A stretch of DNA of 64,000 bases from Thermoplasmata archaeon (lineage in GTDB: Archaea; Thermoplasmatota; Thermoplasmata; Lutacidiplasmatales; UBA184). The DNA lies in assembly GCA_021806135.1 (NCBI GenBank), contig JAJZYB010000001.1, positions 62,001 through 126,000 on the forward strand, read 5' to 3'. The notes under the pieces were generated by a model. It made no database searches and had not been told where the DNA came from. It saw only the letters and a list, made by a program, of their open reading frames with translations. This document shows, piece by piece, positions 25,239-33,849 of this stretch. The position numbers were made by a program, and so were the translations under genes. Position 1 is the stretch's first letter, and every line of letters begins with the position of its first letter.

Positions 25239-25880
25239 TTGAAGGTGAAGATCTGCGGGCTGACCCGCCGGGAGGACCTCGAAGCCTGCCAAGGCGCGGA
25301 CCTCGTGGGGGTGGTGGTGGGAGTTCCCCGTTCCCCCCGCAACCTCACCTGGACGGAGGCCGAGGGCCTCCTGGCCGCGGCCCGGGGCCGGTTCCTTCGG
25401 GTGGTGGTCCTGGCCTCCCCGGCCCCCTCGGAGGTGGCCCGGGCATTCCGGGCCGGGGCGGACCGGGTCCAGCTCCACGGCCCGGTCCCCTCCGGGCTAC
25501 CCTTCGGGAGCGAAACCACGCTCATCCCTTCGCTGGCCCTGCCCAAGAGCCCCGGCGAACAGCTTCCGCCCTCCCTGGAGCGGATCTGGCACGGCCCCTA
25601 TCCGTTGGTCCACCTGGATACGGGGGGGGAGGACCGGCCGGGGGGAACCGGCAGGGCCTGGGACTGGGCCGGCTGGTCGGGGCTGATCCGTCGTGACCGC
25701 CGGCCTTTCCTCCTGGCAGGGGGGCTGACCTCGGAAAACGTCACCCGGGCCATGACGGAGCTCACCCCGTGGGGGGTGGACGTGTCCAGCGGGGTGGAGT
25801 CCCGTCCCGGACAGAAGGACCCCGTCCGCATCCAAGAGTTCATTCGGACGATCCGTGCTTGGGAGGACGCCCATGCCTGA
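25239..25880 (+). CDS. trpF: Phosphoribosylanthranilate isomerase
   Basis: A 213-residue barrel: [11 protein letters not shown] with catalytic Cys6, [17 protein letters not shown] and [16 protein letters not shown] near the C-terminus with the catalytic Asp. TTG 25239 follows GGAAGGGA by a few nt; GTG 25245 is the alternative. Its last 8 nt overlap trpB. The Trp pathway order here is E-G-D-C-F-B-A with no fusions. Confidence 0.92.
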   Translation: MKVKICGLTRREDLEACQGADLVGVVVGVPRSPRNLTWTEAEGLLAAARGRFLRVVVLASPAPSEVARAFRAGADRVQLHGPVPSGLPFGSETTLIPSLALPKSPGEQLPPSLERIWHGPYPLVHLDTGGEDRPGGTGRAWDWAGWSGLIRRDRRPFLLAGGLTSENVTRAMTELTPWGVDVSSGVESRPGQKDPVRIQEFIRTIRAWEDAHA

Positions 25881-27042
25881 GTGGTACGGCCCCTACGGAG
25901 GTTCCTACGTCCCCGAGACCTTGGTCCCGGCGTTGAAGGAGCTCGAACTGGTCTGGAAGAGTGCCCGCAGGGACCCGGAATTCCGCTCCCGGTTCCAGGA
26001 TCTGGCTCGGGACTGGGGAGGGAGGCCCACTCCCCTCTACTTCGCCGAACGGCTCACCCGGGAGGTGGGCGGGGCCGAGATCTACCTCAAGCGGGAGGAC
26101 CTGGTGCACGGGGGCGCCCACAAGCTGAACAATGCGCTCGGGCAGGGACTGTTGGCCCTGCGGCTCGGGAAGCGTCGGCTCATCGCCGAGACCGGGGCCG
26201 GACAGCACGGCGTGGCCACCGCGATGATCGGGGCGAAGCTCGGGCTGTCCACCGAGGTGTACATGGGAGCGGCGGACATGGAACGCCAGAAGCCCAACGT
26301 GCTGCGGATGCGGCTTCTCGGCGCCACCGTCCGGCCCGTGACCCAGGGGCAGCAGACCCTGAAGGAGGCGATCAACGAGGCGCTCCGGGACTGGATCGCC
26401 AACGTACAGGACACCCACTACCTCCTGGGCAGCGCCGTGGGGCCCCACCCCTTCCCTTCTCTGGTGGCGGACTTCCAATCGGTGATCGGACGGGAACTAC
26501 GAAGGCAGAGCCGGGCCCGGTGGGGACGGGACCCGGACCTGGTCCTCGCCTGCGTGGGTGGGGGATCGAACGCCATCGGGACGTTCCACCCTCTTCTCCG
26601 GGGGCCGGCCCGGCTGGTCGGGGTGGAGGCCCGGGGCTCGGGAGAGCCCTCGGGCTGGGGGGCCGCCTCCCTGGTCCGCGGTTCGGTAGGGGTACTGCAC
26701 GGGATGCGCACGTATCTCCTGCAGGACGAGGAAGGGCAGATCCTTCCCACCCAATCCGTCTCAGCGGGCCTGGACTACGCGGGGGTGGGACCGGAGCACG
26801 CCTGGTTGAAGGACTCCGGGAGGGTGGAGTACACCTCGGCCACCGACCGGGAGGCCCTCGAGGCCTTCCACCGGTTGGCGCGGACGGAGGGGATCCTGCC
26901 GGCGCTGGAGCCCTCGCACGCGCTGGCCGTGGCCCTTCAACGGGCGACGACGTTGCCCCGGGACCAGCACGTGGTGGTGACCCTATCCGGACGGGGGGAC
27001 AAGGACCTCGCGGAGGTGGAGCGGTTTGGGCCGCCTCGGTGA
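25873..27042 (+). CDS. trpB: Tryptophan synthase beta chain
   Basis: A 389-residue PLP enzyme of the TrpB1 type: [31 protein letters not shown] with PLP-Lys84, [13 protein letters not shown], the GGGSNAIG phosphate cup, and the C-terminal serine-site LSGRGDKD. It joins indole and serine. The start is ATG 25873; the seven codons upstream in the ORF track lie within trpF. Confidence 0.95.
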   Translation: MPEWYGPYGGSYVPETLVPALKELELVWKSARRDPEFRSRFQDLARDWGGRPTPLYFAERLTREVGGAEIYLKREDLVHGGAHKLNNALGQGLLALRLGKRRLIAETGAGQHGVATAMIGAKLGLSTEVYMGAADMERQKPNVLRMRLLGATVRPVTQGQQTLKEAINEALRDWIANVQDTHYLLGSAVGPHPFPSLVADFQSVIGRELRRQSRARWGRDPDLVLACVGGGSNAIGTFHPLLRGPARLVGVEARGSGEPSGWGAASLVRGSVGVLHGMRTYLLQDEEGQILPTQSVSAGLDYAGVGPEHAWLKDSGRVEYTSATDREALEAFHRLARTEGILPALEPSHALAVALQRATTLPRDQHVVVTLSGRGDKDLAEVERFGPPR

Positions 27043-27847
27043 GGTCCTCCGCCAGCGCCGCGAGCGCGGAGAGGGAAGCCTTCTCACCTACCTGATGGCC
27101 GGTTCGGTCCCCCCCGAGAAGTTCCTGTCGTGTGTCCGGGCCTTCCGCGCCGCCGGGGTGACCGGGCTGGAGGTGGGCTTTCCCTTCAGTGACCCCATGG
27201 CCGAGGGCCCGGTGATCCAGCGCGCGGCGACCCTGGCCCTGGCCCGGGGCACCCGGTGGTCGGACCTCCTGGAGTTGTTGCCCCAGGTGGCCGAGGAGCT
27301 TCCCGTGGCGGTGATGACCTACCTCAACGTCATTCTGCGTCACGGCGGGGGAAAGGCGCTCGAGGAGCTCCGGTCCCACGGGGCCGACGCGGTGATCTTG
27401 CCGGACCTTCCCCTGGAGGGCCTCCGGGACCTGGGAGCTCACCGGGCCGTGAAGGGCCTGGACATCGTGCTGCTCGCTTCCCCGGCGACCGGCGCCGAGC
27501 GGCTCCGTCGGCTCGCCCGCCACACCGAGGGCTTCCTCTATCTGGTCTCCCGCTACGGAACGACCGGGCTGGGGGGAGGCACGACGCCTTCCACCAAGAC
27601 CCACGCACTGGACCTGACCGAGGAGATCCGGCAGGTCCATGCCGAACGGCCGAAGTTGCCCATCCTGGCCGGCTTCGGAGTGCGTCACGCGCAGGACATC
27701 CGTTCCTTCCTTCAACAAGGGGCGGACGGGGCCATCGTGGGCAGCCTGCTGCAGGATCGGCTCAACGAGGAAGCGCAAGTCTCTGAACTGGACGCACTGG
27801 TCCGGGCGCTCGTTCAGGGTCTGGCGAAAACGAGCACCGGGCCTTGA
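27026..27847 (+). CDS. trpA: Tryptophan synthase alpha chain
   Basis: A 273-residue TIM barrel: [54 protein letters not shown], and [11 protein letters not shown]. It releases indole to TrpB. The two catalytic acids of the Salmonella enzyme are Glu49 and Asp60; here Glu49 is kept at the same number, but position 60 is Glu (AEGP for ADGP). TTG 27026 overlaps trpB by 17 nt. It is the last gene of the operon. Confidence 0.94.
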   Translation: MGRLGEVLRQRRERGEGSLLTYLMAGSVPPEKFLSCVRAFRAAGVTGLEVGFPFSDPMAEGPVIQRAATLALARGTRWSDLLELLPQVAEELPVAVMTYLNVILRHGGGKALEELRSHGADAVILPDLPLEGLRDLGAHRAVKGLDIVLLASPATGAERLRRLARHTEGFLYLVSRYGTTGLGGGTTPSTKTHALDLTEEIRQVHAERPKLPILAGFGVRHAQDIRSFLQQGADGAIVGSLLQDRLNEEAQVSELDALVRALVQGLAKTSTGP

Positions 27848-27961
27848 CCCGGGAAGGCTCAACTGCGGGCCGTCCCGGGGACCGGGAGTCCCTACCCCAC
27901 CGTGGGGCGGGGGGGCTCGCGCGACGACGGGCCCCCCAACGGGCGAACGGCCGGGGAAGGC

Positions 27962-28132
27962 TCAGTGGATGGCGGCCGAGACCTTTGCCGCCACGTCGGG
28001 CGGGATCGTCGACATTCCATGCGCCAAACGCGCGTGGACCTGGGCTTCCTGGAGGACCTCCTCCTGGGACAGGGCGTTGTTGATCGCGAAGCCACATTTC
28101 ATCCCGATGTCCGCGCACTTGAAGTTCGGCAT
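27962..28132 (-). CDS. Small DUF1059 family protein
   Basis: A 56-residue protein absent from the ORF track: MPNFKCADIGMKCGF, then SQEEVLQEAQVHARLAHGM and IPPDVAAKVSAAI. This is the DUF1059 layout (Cys-X-D-X-G-X2-C and an Ala/Glu-rich helix with HA..HGM). The function is unknown. The gene has its own TATTTCTA box at about 28166-28173 and faces the trp operon convergently. Confidence 0.85.
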   Translation of the reverse strand: MPNFKCADIGMKCGFAINNALSQEEVLQEAQVHARLAHGMSTIPPDVAAKVSAAIH

Positions 28133-28294
28133 GTTCTAGGACCTCAGGGACGCGAATCCCACCCGTGTAGAAATACCTTCGGCCTCGTCTCAAGAAAGGA
28201 CGCGTTTCGGACGGGCGGTTTCCGGGCCAGGTCCTTTTCTGGCGCCGGGACTTCCAGACCCGAGCGACCGTACCCCACCGCCGAGGACGAGCCC

Positions 28295-29527
28295 TCAGGC
28301 CGAACAGCCCGAGACGGCGTAATCGTCGCCGTTGAACTCGGCGTACCCGAAGTCCTCGTACAGGTCGACCTCGGTGACGGTGATCTGATGGACAGGGTCG
28401 TAAAAGACCACGGTCCCCGTGGAGGAATCGTACGACAGGATCACCGATGGGCCAAGCCGCTGGTGGAGGGAGGAGACCACCGAAGGGGAGATCGCCGGGT
28501 TGTCCACCTGGCAGTTGGTGTAGCTCGACCCGCCACCACCGGTGGGGTTGGAGACCAGGGGGGAGGCGCCCAGCCCCCCATTGCTCGTGCCCAGCGCGGA
28601 AGTTCCCACGGCGAGGAGCAGCAGTACGAAGAGGCCTGCAGCGACCCGTTGCGAGACCGGCCAGCGGCGCGGTGCACGCCCACGGACCCGCTCCCGCCGG
28701 GGAGGGGGAAGGTAGGCGCGTTCAGTGGCCCGGCTTTCCAGGGGGGCGCCGGTCCTCCGGGCGAGGAACAGGGTCAGTGTGTTGCCCAACAGCAGGGCCA
28801 CGATCACCCCCAGGGTGGGGAGCACCGCGGAGAGGAGAACGCTCCCCAGCGCGACCACCGTGGCGTAGAGCGGCTGCAGGTGGGGGTCCCGGGGGGCGGT
28901 CCTCGGCTCGGGGACCATGAACAGGCCGAAGAAGACCAGGGCCGGGTCCACCGCGCCGAGGAGGAGGAGCACCGGGCTCGACGCCTCTCCCAGGAGGAAG
29001 TGGGGAAGGAGGCTCAAGAGCGCGAAACTGCCCAGGAAGTAGGCCGGAAGTCGCCAGCCGTTACGGGTACGGAGGGCGACCAGGACACCTCCCACGACCA
29101 CCGCCAGCTCCTCCAAGGGGGTGACGGCCATCCACCAGGCGGGGGCGAGACCGAAGAGGAGAGCCCCCAGCAGGACGCCGAGGGCGGCGGGGTTGAGCCA
29201 GGGGTGGCCGGCGAGCCGGAGGATGTGGCGAAGGGAGATCGCCGCCAGGACCACCAGGACCCCGGCGGCCACCGGAACGGTGGGCGGCAGCAGCAGGACC
29301 AGGAAGAGGGAGGTGGCGACGGCGGCGTCCGGGAAGCGGACGGACGGGAAGCGCACCCGCTGGAAGACGAGGTCCAGGGCCACCCCGAGCACCGGGAAGG
29401 CGACCAGGGAGGAGAGTCCCAGCCCGTTGAGGGTGGCCACTCCGTAGAGCGCGAGCCCGAGCAGGACCAACCAGACCAGCCGGACCGCGGGAAGGGCACG
29501 GAGGAGACGGGAAAACTTCGCCAACAA
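28295..29527 (-). CDS. RnfD/NqrB-like membrane protein with extracytoplasmic C-domain
   Basis: A 410-residue protein with about nine hydrophobic segments in residues 15-245 (e.g. LVWLVLLGLALYGVATLNG, SPVLLLLGAVDPALVFFGL) and a MVPEPRTAP loop reminiscent of the D-X2-T-A-P loop of NQR2/RnfD subunits. A further hydrophobic segment at about residue 295-315 is followed by a polar domain of about 95 residues (two Cys) likely outside the cell. The flavin-linking SGAT/STAT motif is not seen. No other rnf/nqr gene is present. TTG 29527 or 29524 starts it. Confidence 0.7.
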   Translation of the reverse strand: MLAKFSRLLRALPAVRLVWLVLLGLALYGVATLNGLGLSSLVAFPVLGVALDLVFQRVRFPSVRFPDAAVATSLFLVLLLPPTVPVAAGVLVVLAAISLRHILRLAGHPWLNPAALGVLLGALLFGLAPAWWMAVTPLEELAVVVGGVLVALRTRNGWRLPAYFLGSFALLSLLPHFLLGEASSPVLLLLGAVDPALVFFGLFMVPEPRTAPRDPHLQPLYATVVALGSVLLSAVLPTLGVIVALLLGNTLTLFLARRTGAPLESRATERAYLPPPRRERVRGRAPRRWPVSQRVAAGLFVLLLLAVGTSALGTSNGGLGASPLVSNPTGGGGSSYTNCQVDNPAISPSVVSSLHQRLGPSVILSYDSSTGTVVFYDPVHQITVTEVDLYEDFGYAEFNGDDYAVSGCSA

Positions 29528-29596
29528 GGTCCTTGGAGGGAAGGGGCCAGGGACGCCCCCCCTTGAAGCTTTGCCGCCGGCGAACCCTGGCCGGAT

Positions 29597-29613
29597 GATT
29601 CACAGTGCGAATC
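29597..29613. repeat. Inverted repeat upstream of ZIP-like gene
   Basis: GATTC-N7-GAATC, followed 27 nt later by an imperfect inverted copy of GAATCGT (ACGATTA, 29639-29645). Such dyads upstream of a TATA-like GATTAAGA (29641-29648) look like a regulator site. Confidence 0.4.
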
Positions 29614-29745
29614 GTCCTGTCGCCGGTTCACATACAGAACGATTAAGAGGGCCTCCCCGTGGACCCTTCCCATGGTCGAAGAGCCGGGACCCCGGGGCCC
29701 CTCCCCCCTCCCGGTACGCCCATGAACGGGTAAGGTTGGGACCTC

Positions 29746-30531
29746 ATGGCCGACCTTCCCACCCTGGTGGTGCTCTCGGCGGTGATGGGGCTGTCCATCT
29801 TCCTCTCCCTCCCCCTCGTCTTCAACGACCGACTGGGCCGTAGCAGCCTCGTGTTCCTCAACGCCGGGGCCATCGGGCTCCTCGTCTTCCTGGTGGCGGA
29901 CATCTTCTCCAACGTTTCCCCCCTTCTGTTCAACCCCGCCTCCCCCGGAGGCTACCTGACCTACCCGCTGTACGATGCCATCTTCCTCGCCGGTCTCCTC
30001 GTCGCCTTCCTTCTGCTCTTCTCCTGGGAGCACCGTCCCGGCCAGGTGGGGACCTCCGCCCCCGCGAGGATGGGCCTCATCCTCGCCGCCGCCATCGGTT
30101 TCCAGAACCTGACCGAGGGACTGGTCTTCGGCTCCCTCTGGGCGACCTCGGCGCACGTGGGACTCCTCGCGGTGATCTTCGCCGGGTTCCTCCTCCAGAA
30201 CATCACCGAGGGATTCCCCATCGCCTCCCCCTTCCTGCGCACCCGGGGCAGCACCCCCACCATCAGCCTGCGGGCGATGAGCCTCCTCTTCCTGGTGGGG
30301 GGACTCCCCACCCTGGCCGGCGGCGTGCTCGGGTACTTCTTCAACTCCCCTTCGCTGGACATCCTCTTCGACGCCGTGGCCGTGGGGGCGATCCTCTACA
30401 GCCTCCTCCCCATGCTCCGGGCGGCCTTCCGCAGCGCCCAGGGGCCCGAGGGTTCCGCGCGCCGGGTCCGTCTCCTCTATCTGGGTTACCTGGTGGGGTT
30501 CGCGGTCGGCTTCCTGGTCAACGCGTTCTGA
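29746..30531 (+). CDS. ZIP-family metal permease (divergent)
   Basis: A 261-residue protein with seven to eight hydrophobic segments. It carries two copies of the ZIP metal-path motif in variant form, FQNLTEGL in one helix and LQNITEGF in the next (canonical HN..EG and HE...G). The His residues are replaced by Gln-Asn, so the metal preference may be unusual. ZIP proteins import Zn, Fe or Mn into the cytosol. The next gene, an HTH protein with a ferritin-like C-domain, follows by 7 nt and is likely its regulator. Confidence 0.78.
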   Translation: MADLPTLVVLSAVMGLSIFLSLPLVFNDRLGRSSLVFLNAGAIGLLVFLVADIFSNVSPLLFNPASPGGYLTYPLYDAIFLAGLLVAFLLLFSWEHRPGQVGTSAPARMGLILAAAIGFQNLTEGLVFGSLWATSAHVGLLAVIFAGFLLQNITEGFPIASPFLRTRGSTPTISLRAMSLLFLVGGLPTLAGGVLGYFFNSPSLDILFDAVAVGAILYSLLPMLRAAFRSAQGPEGSARRVRLLYLGYLVGFAVGFLVNAF

Positions 30532-30538
30532 GGAATCG

Positions 30539-31372
30539 GTGGCGAGAAGGACCATCAACGGAGCTGGAGAGCCATCACCCCCGGGAACACCCCGGGCGGT
30601 CCCCTCGGGCGTCTGGCTGCAAAGGTTGCTCGCCCTCACGGTCCGGGAGCTTGTGGAGGACCTGGGCATGCCCGGCCGGGAGGCGGCCCGGCGTCTGGGG
30701 ATCTCTCCGGCAGCGGTCTCCCAATACCTGTCCGGCAAGCGCCTCACCCGGGCCCTGGAGGGCTACACTCCTTCGTCCGGAGCGCTCCGGCTCGCCCATG
30801 CCCTCGCCCGGGAGGCCTTAGGGACACCGGCTCCCGGGGCCCTGGCGGCGGAACGGCTCCTGCGGGCCGCCTCAACCCTTGCCGCCGGGAGCCTTCCCGC
30901 TGATGCGTCGGTCCTCCCCGTCGAGGCCGTCGTCCCCGGCGCCGGCCAGGCCGACCGGCGCCGGCTCCGTGAGCTCCACCGCCGCATCGCCGCGGAGCAG
31001 TCGGCCGTGGCCGACTGCATGAGGCTGGCCCAGAGGGCGCGCGACGAGCTCACCCGGGCCATTTTCCGCCAGATCGCCTCGGACTCCCTCCGGCACGCCG
31101 AGATCGTGGCCTCCCTCGCCTCCTACCTGGAACGGGGGGTCCGGGAGGCCCTGCCCTCCGGTGTCACCCGGGCCGACGTGGAGCGCCTGCGGGCCCGGGA
31201 AGCCAAGGCGGAGGCCGGATCCTCCCGGCAACTGAGCCAGGAGCTCGGCGGGGTCCTGAGCCTTCTCGCCGCCAGCATGGAGGCGGACGAGCGCAAGCAC
31301 GAGGCTCTCCTCGAGGGGCTCCTGCGGGGCGAGCTCTCGCCCGGGTCCCGCCGGAGCCAGCGCTCGCGCTAG
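30539..31372 (+). CDS. HTH regulator with ferritin-like C-terminal domain
   Basis: A 277-residue protein. Residues 25-85 hold an XRE-type HTH of the archaeal COG2522 kind (REAARRLGISPAAVSQYLSGKRL). Residues 125-270 form a Glu/His-rich helical bundle: AAEQSAVADCM, DSLRHAEIVASL, and ADERKHEALLEGL, the last with the ExxH step typical of ferritin-like diiron proteins. This suggests a metal- or oxygen-sensing regulator; ligands are inferred. GTG 30539 has GAGGA at 5 nt. It is in an operon with the ZIP-like permease. Confidence 0.7.
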   Translation: MARRTINGAGEPSPPGTPRAVPSGVWLQRLLALTVRELVEDLGMPGREAARRLGISPAAVSQYLSGKRLTRALEGYTPSSGALRLAHALAREALGTPAPGALAAERLLRAASTLAAGSLPADASVLPVEAVVPGAGQADRRRLRELHRRIAAEQSAVADCMRLAQRARDELTRAIFRQIASDSLRHAEIVASLASYLERGVREALPSGVTRADVERLRAREAKAEAGSSRQLSQELGGVLSLLAASMEADERKHEALLEGLLRGELSPGSRRSQRSR

Positions 31373-32490
31373 GGACGGGTCCGCTCGAGGTGGACATACC
31401 GGGGGGCCCCCGGCCCCGGGCAGTCCGCCAGCAGGAACTGCTTGCGCACGCCCTGGGCCAACCGGATCGCCCGGGCCACCTCCGGCCACGGCGCGGTCCA
31501 GTCCGGCGGGACCACGTGGACCAGGAAGCGGGCGTGGGAGCTCTCCGGTTCCCGTTCGTAGGCCCGGAAGTGCGCCCCGTACTTGAACCCCGTCTTCGGG
31601 AGCAGCCCCACGTAGCGGAGGTGCCGGTAGACAGGGAGCCGCAGCGGGAGGTCCGGCTCGATGGCCAGCGCCCGTCGCTGGAACCCCGAGAGCGTCAGCG
31701 GCGCCCCGTCGGGGTCCCGGAACATCAGGCGGCCCTCCTCGGCCAGGTACCAGGCCTCCAGCAGGGAGAGTTCCAACCGTTGCCCCACCCGGCTGCCGTA
31801 GCCCTCCCCGGCCGGGAGTCCCGGAGGCTCCGACGGGGACAGGAGGCTGACCCGGTCCCCGAAGAGCCAGGCCTCGACCGGGGAGGAGAGCAGAGCGGCC
31901 ACGTGGCTTCCCCGGGGCTCCACCTCGCGCGCCCGGTAGAAGGTCAGGTCGCTCTCCTCGTCGACCACCCCGAGGAGCAGCCCTCGCTTCGCTCCCCGGC
32001 AGGCGTCGAGCCTATCCCGAAGGCCCGGCAGGGAGAACGGCGTCCGCTCCGAGAACGCGGAGACCCAGAAACGCGAGGGGGTCTTCCCCAGGGTCCCTCC
32101 CCGGGGAAGCAAGGCGAAGGGGAAGGGGGGGGGACCCGACCGGACCACGTAGCCCCGCTGTCTCAGGTCCCGGTAGACCAGGTAGAGGATATCGAAACCG
32201 GGGTCCAGCTGTTGTGCCCGCTTCACCAGGTCCGGGAATCCCAGGTCGAGCCCATCCTGCCCCCCGAGCGAGATCCGATCCATCTCCCGGAGGTAGGCCG
32301 TCTCCCGGGGGTCGAGCTTGAGCATGCCGCCTTCCCCGATCTCACCGTAATACCCCCGCCCGTAGAGCAGGGAGGCCTCGGTGGGGTCCCGGACCCAGGC
32401 CGACAGGTCGGGGTTGAGCTCCGCGTGAGGCATGCGGCCCGACCCCGGACGGGGGGCCTCGGGACCAAGGGCGGGGGCCGGACCGCTCAC
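31369..32490 (-). CDS. endA: tRNA-splicing endonuclease
   Basis: A 373-residue double-repeat EndA as in alpha2-type euryarchaeal enzymes. The C-terminal catalytic triad is visible: Tyr in FKYGAHFRAYE, His in SSHARFLVHVV, and Lys in GVRKQFLLAD. The N-terminal half is the degenerate structural repeat. It cuts bulge-helix-bulge introns. The GTG overlaps the pyrE stop (GTGA). The first 20 residues are Pro/Gly-rich and MPHAELNPDL could be the actual start. Confidence 0.92.
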   Translation of the reverse strand: MSGPAPALGPEAPRPGSGRMPHAELNPDLSAWVRDPTEASLLYGRGYYGEIGEGGMLKLDPRETAYLREMDRISLGGQDGLDLGFPDLVKRAQQLDPGFDILYLVYRDLRQRGYVVRSGPPPFPFALLPRGGTLGKTPSRFWVSAFSERTPFSLPGLRDRLDACRGAKRGLLLGVVDEESDLTFYRAREVEPRGSHVAALLSSPVEAWLFGDRVSLLSPSEPPGLPAGEGYGSRVGQRLELSLLEAWYLAEEGRLMFRDPDGAPLTLSGFQRRALAIEPDLPLRLPVYRHLRYVGLLPKTGFKYGAHFRAYEREPESSHARFLVHVVPPDWTAPWPEVARAIRLAQGVRKQFLLADCPGPGAPRYVHLERTRP

Positions 32491-33137
32491 GGGGTTCCCC
32501 GCTCGGAGGCCTCGAGCTGGGCGTTCACGGACACGATCCCCCGCTCCACCAGCGCGAGTTCCTCCTCCGAGAGAGCTCCCAGCGCCCGGGCCCCTTCCTT
32601 GACCGCGGCCAGGTTGGTCAGGGTGAACGAGGGGAGTTCCGCATCCTCGAACCGCTTCCTCTGGACCGGAAGGTCGTAGGTCATGATGGCGGTGGCCGCC
32701 AGGACCCGGGCCTTCGCTTTGCGGAGCTCCTCCGCCGCGGCCAGGGCACTTCCCCCGGTGGAGAAGAGGTCCTCCACCACCACCACGGCGGCGCCTGGGG
32801 TCAGCATCCCCTCCACCGCCCGGCCGAGGCCATGGTCCTTCGCGGACGAGCGGACGTAGACCAGCGGTAGGGCCAAGCGTTCTGCGAGGAGGGCAGCGTG
32901 GGGGACCCCGGCCGTGGCCACTCCGGCCACGGCCTCCGCGCCGGGGTACTGGGTGAGGAGGAGCTGGGCCCAGAGGTCTTCCACCCGGCTCCGGAGGGCC
33001 GGGAAGCTCAGCAGCCGGCGATTGTCGCAGTAAATGGGGGACCGCACTCCGGAGGCCCAGGTGTAGAGCTCCCGGGGAGAGAGCGTCACGGCCCCGATCT
33101 GGAGGAGGATCTGGGCTACCTCGAGGGCGGGGGCCAT
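32487..33137 (-). CDS. pyrE: Orotate phosphoribosyltransferase
   Basis: A 216-residue PRPP enzyme: SGVRSPIYCDNRRL, VAGVATAGVPHAALLAERL, YVRSSAKDHG flexible loop and the PRPP motif VVVVEDLFSTGGSA. It makes OMP in pyrimidine synthesis. ATG 33137 matches the family N-terminus; GTG 33170, which overlaps the carS stop as GTGA, would add 11 residues and fits the coupling habit of this genome. Confidence 0.93.
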   Translation of the reverse strand: MAPALEVAQILLQIGAVTLSPRELYTWASGVRSPIYCDNRRLLSFPALRSRVEDLWAQLLLTQYPGAEAVAGVATAGVPHAALLAERLALPLVYVRSSAKDHGLGRAVEGMLTPGAAVVVVEDLFSTGGSALAAAEELRKAKARVLAATAIMTYDLPVQRKRFEDAELPSFTLTNLAAVKEGARALGALSEEELALVERGIVSVNAQLEASERGTP

Positions 33138-33166
33138 GGGCTCGCGGGGGGAGGGCGTCAACGGTC

Positions 33167-33754
33167 TCACCACGGTACGTCCTTCAGCCGCATAAGATAC
33201 CCCAGCCAGTTGAAGGCCGTATGCAGGAAGAGGGTCACCACCAGCACCCACCCGAGGGTGAGCAGGCCTGGGGCGAGGGCCGGCCAGAAAGCGGAGTAGA
33301 ACAGCCCGGGGAAGAGGACCGCGAGCAGTGCGATGGGAACGAGGAGGAGCGGCCATTGGTCGAGCAGGGGGGCGGGAGCGCTGCTGCTAAGACCCTGTCT
33401 CCGCTTGAGGAACGAGCCGACGGCATCCCCGACCATGGCTCCGAAGGTGAGCGTCAGGACCGGGGCCACGGACGCGAGGAGCGTGGGGCCGAAGCGGGGC
33501 ACCACCTGGAGGTCCGGGGGGGCAAGAAGGATGAGCCAGGCCTGCAGGAGCCCCACGCAGCCCCCCAGGGCCCCCCCCAGGAGGAACCCCAGCCAGGTCT
33601 TCGACCTCCCCAAAATAGCTCGCCCATCCCAGGGCCAGGTGCGGCCGAGATCCATCCGGGGGCCTTTGCGCCGGGAGAAAGTGGCCAGCGCGTTGGCGGC
33701 GAAGGCCGGGATGAGGACCCAGAGGGCGGCCGCGAAGAGCAGGAAGAGCCGCAC
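33167..33754 (-). CDS. carS: CDP-archaeol synthase
   Basis: A 195-residue polytopic membrane enzyme. It has the DUF46/CarS signature FAANALATFSRRKGPRMDLGRTWPWDGRAILG, then TWLGFLLGGALGG, LTFGAMVGDAVGSFLKRR and a C-terminal LLVPIALLAVL helix. It activates unsaturated archaetidic acid with CTP in ether lipid synthesis. The ORF track starts at 33856, but a CTTAAGAG box at 33777-33784 is 26 nt before GTG 33754, which gives the family start. Confidence 0.9.
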   Translation of the reverse strand: MRLFLLFAAALWVLIPAFAANALATFSRRKGPRMDLGRTWPWDGRAILGRSKTWLGFLLGGALGGCVGLLQAWLILLAPPDLQVVPRFGPTLLASVAPVLTLTFGAMVGDAVGSFLKRRQGLSSSAPAPLLDQWPLLLVPIALLAVLFPGLFYSAFWPALAPGLLTLGWVLVVTLFLHTAFNWLGYLMRLKDVPW

Positions 33755-33776
33755 CCTGGCCGGTGGGGCCCATGGT

Positions 33777-33784
33777 CTCTTAAG
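33777..33784 (-). promoter_or_regulatory. TATA box for carS-pyrE-endA operon
   Basis: CTTAAGAG, centred 26 nt before GTG 33754; it shortens the gene by 34 codons from the longest ORF. Confidence 0.6.
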
Positions 33785-33820
33785 CTTCCCGCTGAGCGCC
33801 CGGTCAGCTCCCCGAAAGGG

Positions 33821-33828
33821 CTTAGAGC
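33821..33828 (+). promoter_or_regulatory. TATA-like box for Cys-rich peptide gene
   Basis: CTTAGAGC, centred about 26 nt before ATG 33850 on the opposite strand to carS. Confidence 0.5.
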
Positions 33829-33849
33829 CTGGCGGGGTCCAGAATCCCC

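Noticed and set aside
27902-29566. 554-codon plus-strand ORF over DUF1059 and RnfD-like genes
   Set aside because: Antisense to two better-supported genes; Gln/Gly/Glu-rich without structure.
29014-30747. 577-codon minus-strand ORF over ZIP-like gene
   Set aside because: Highly charged Glu/Gly-rich translation antisense to a membrane protein, typical of shadows.
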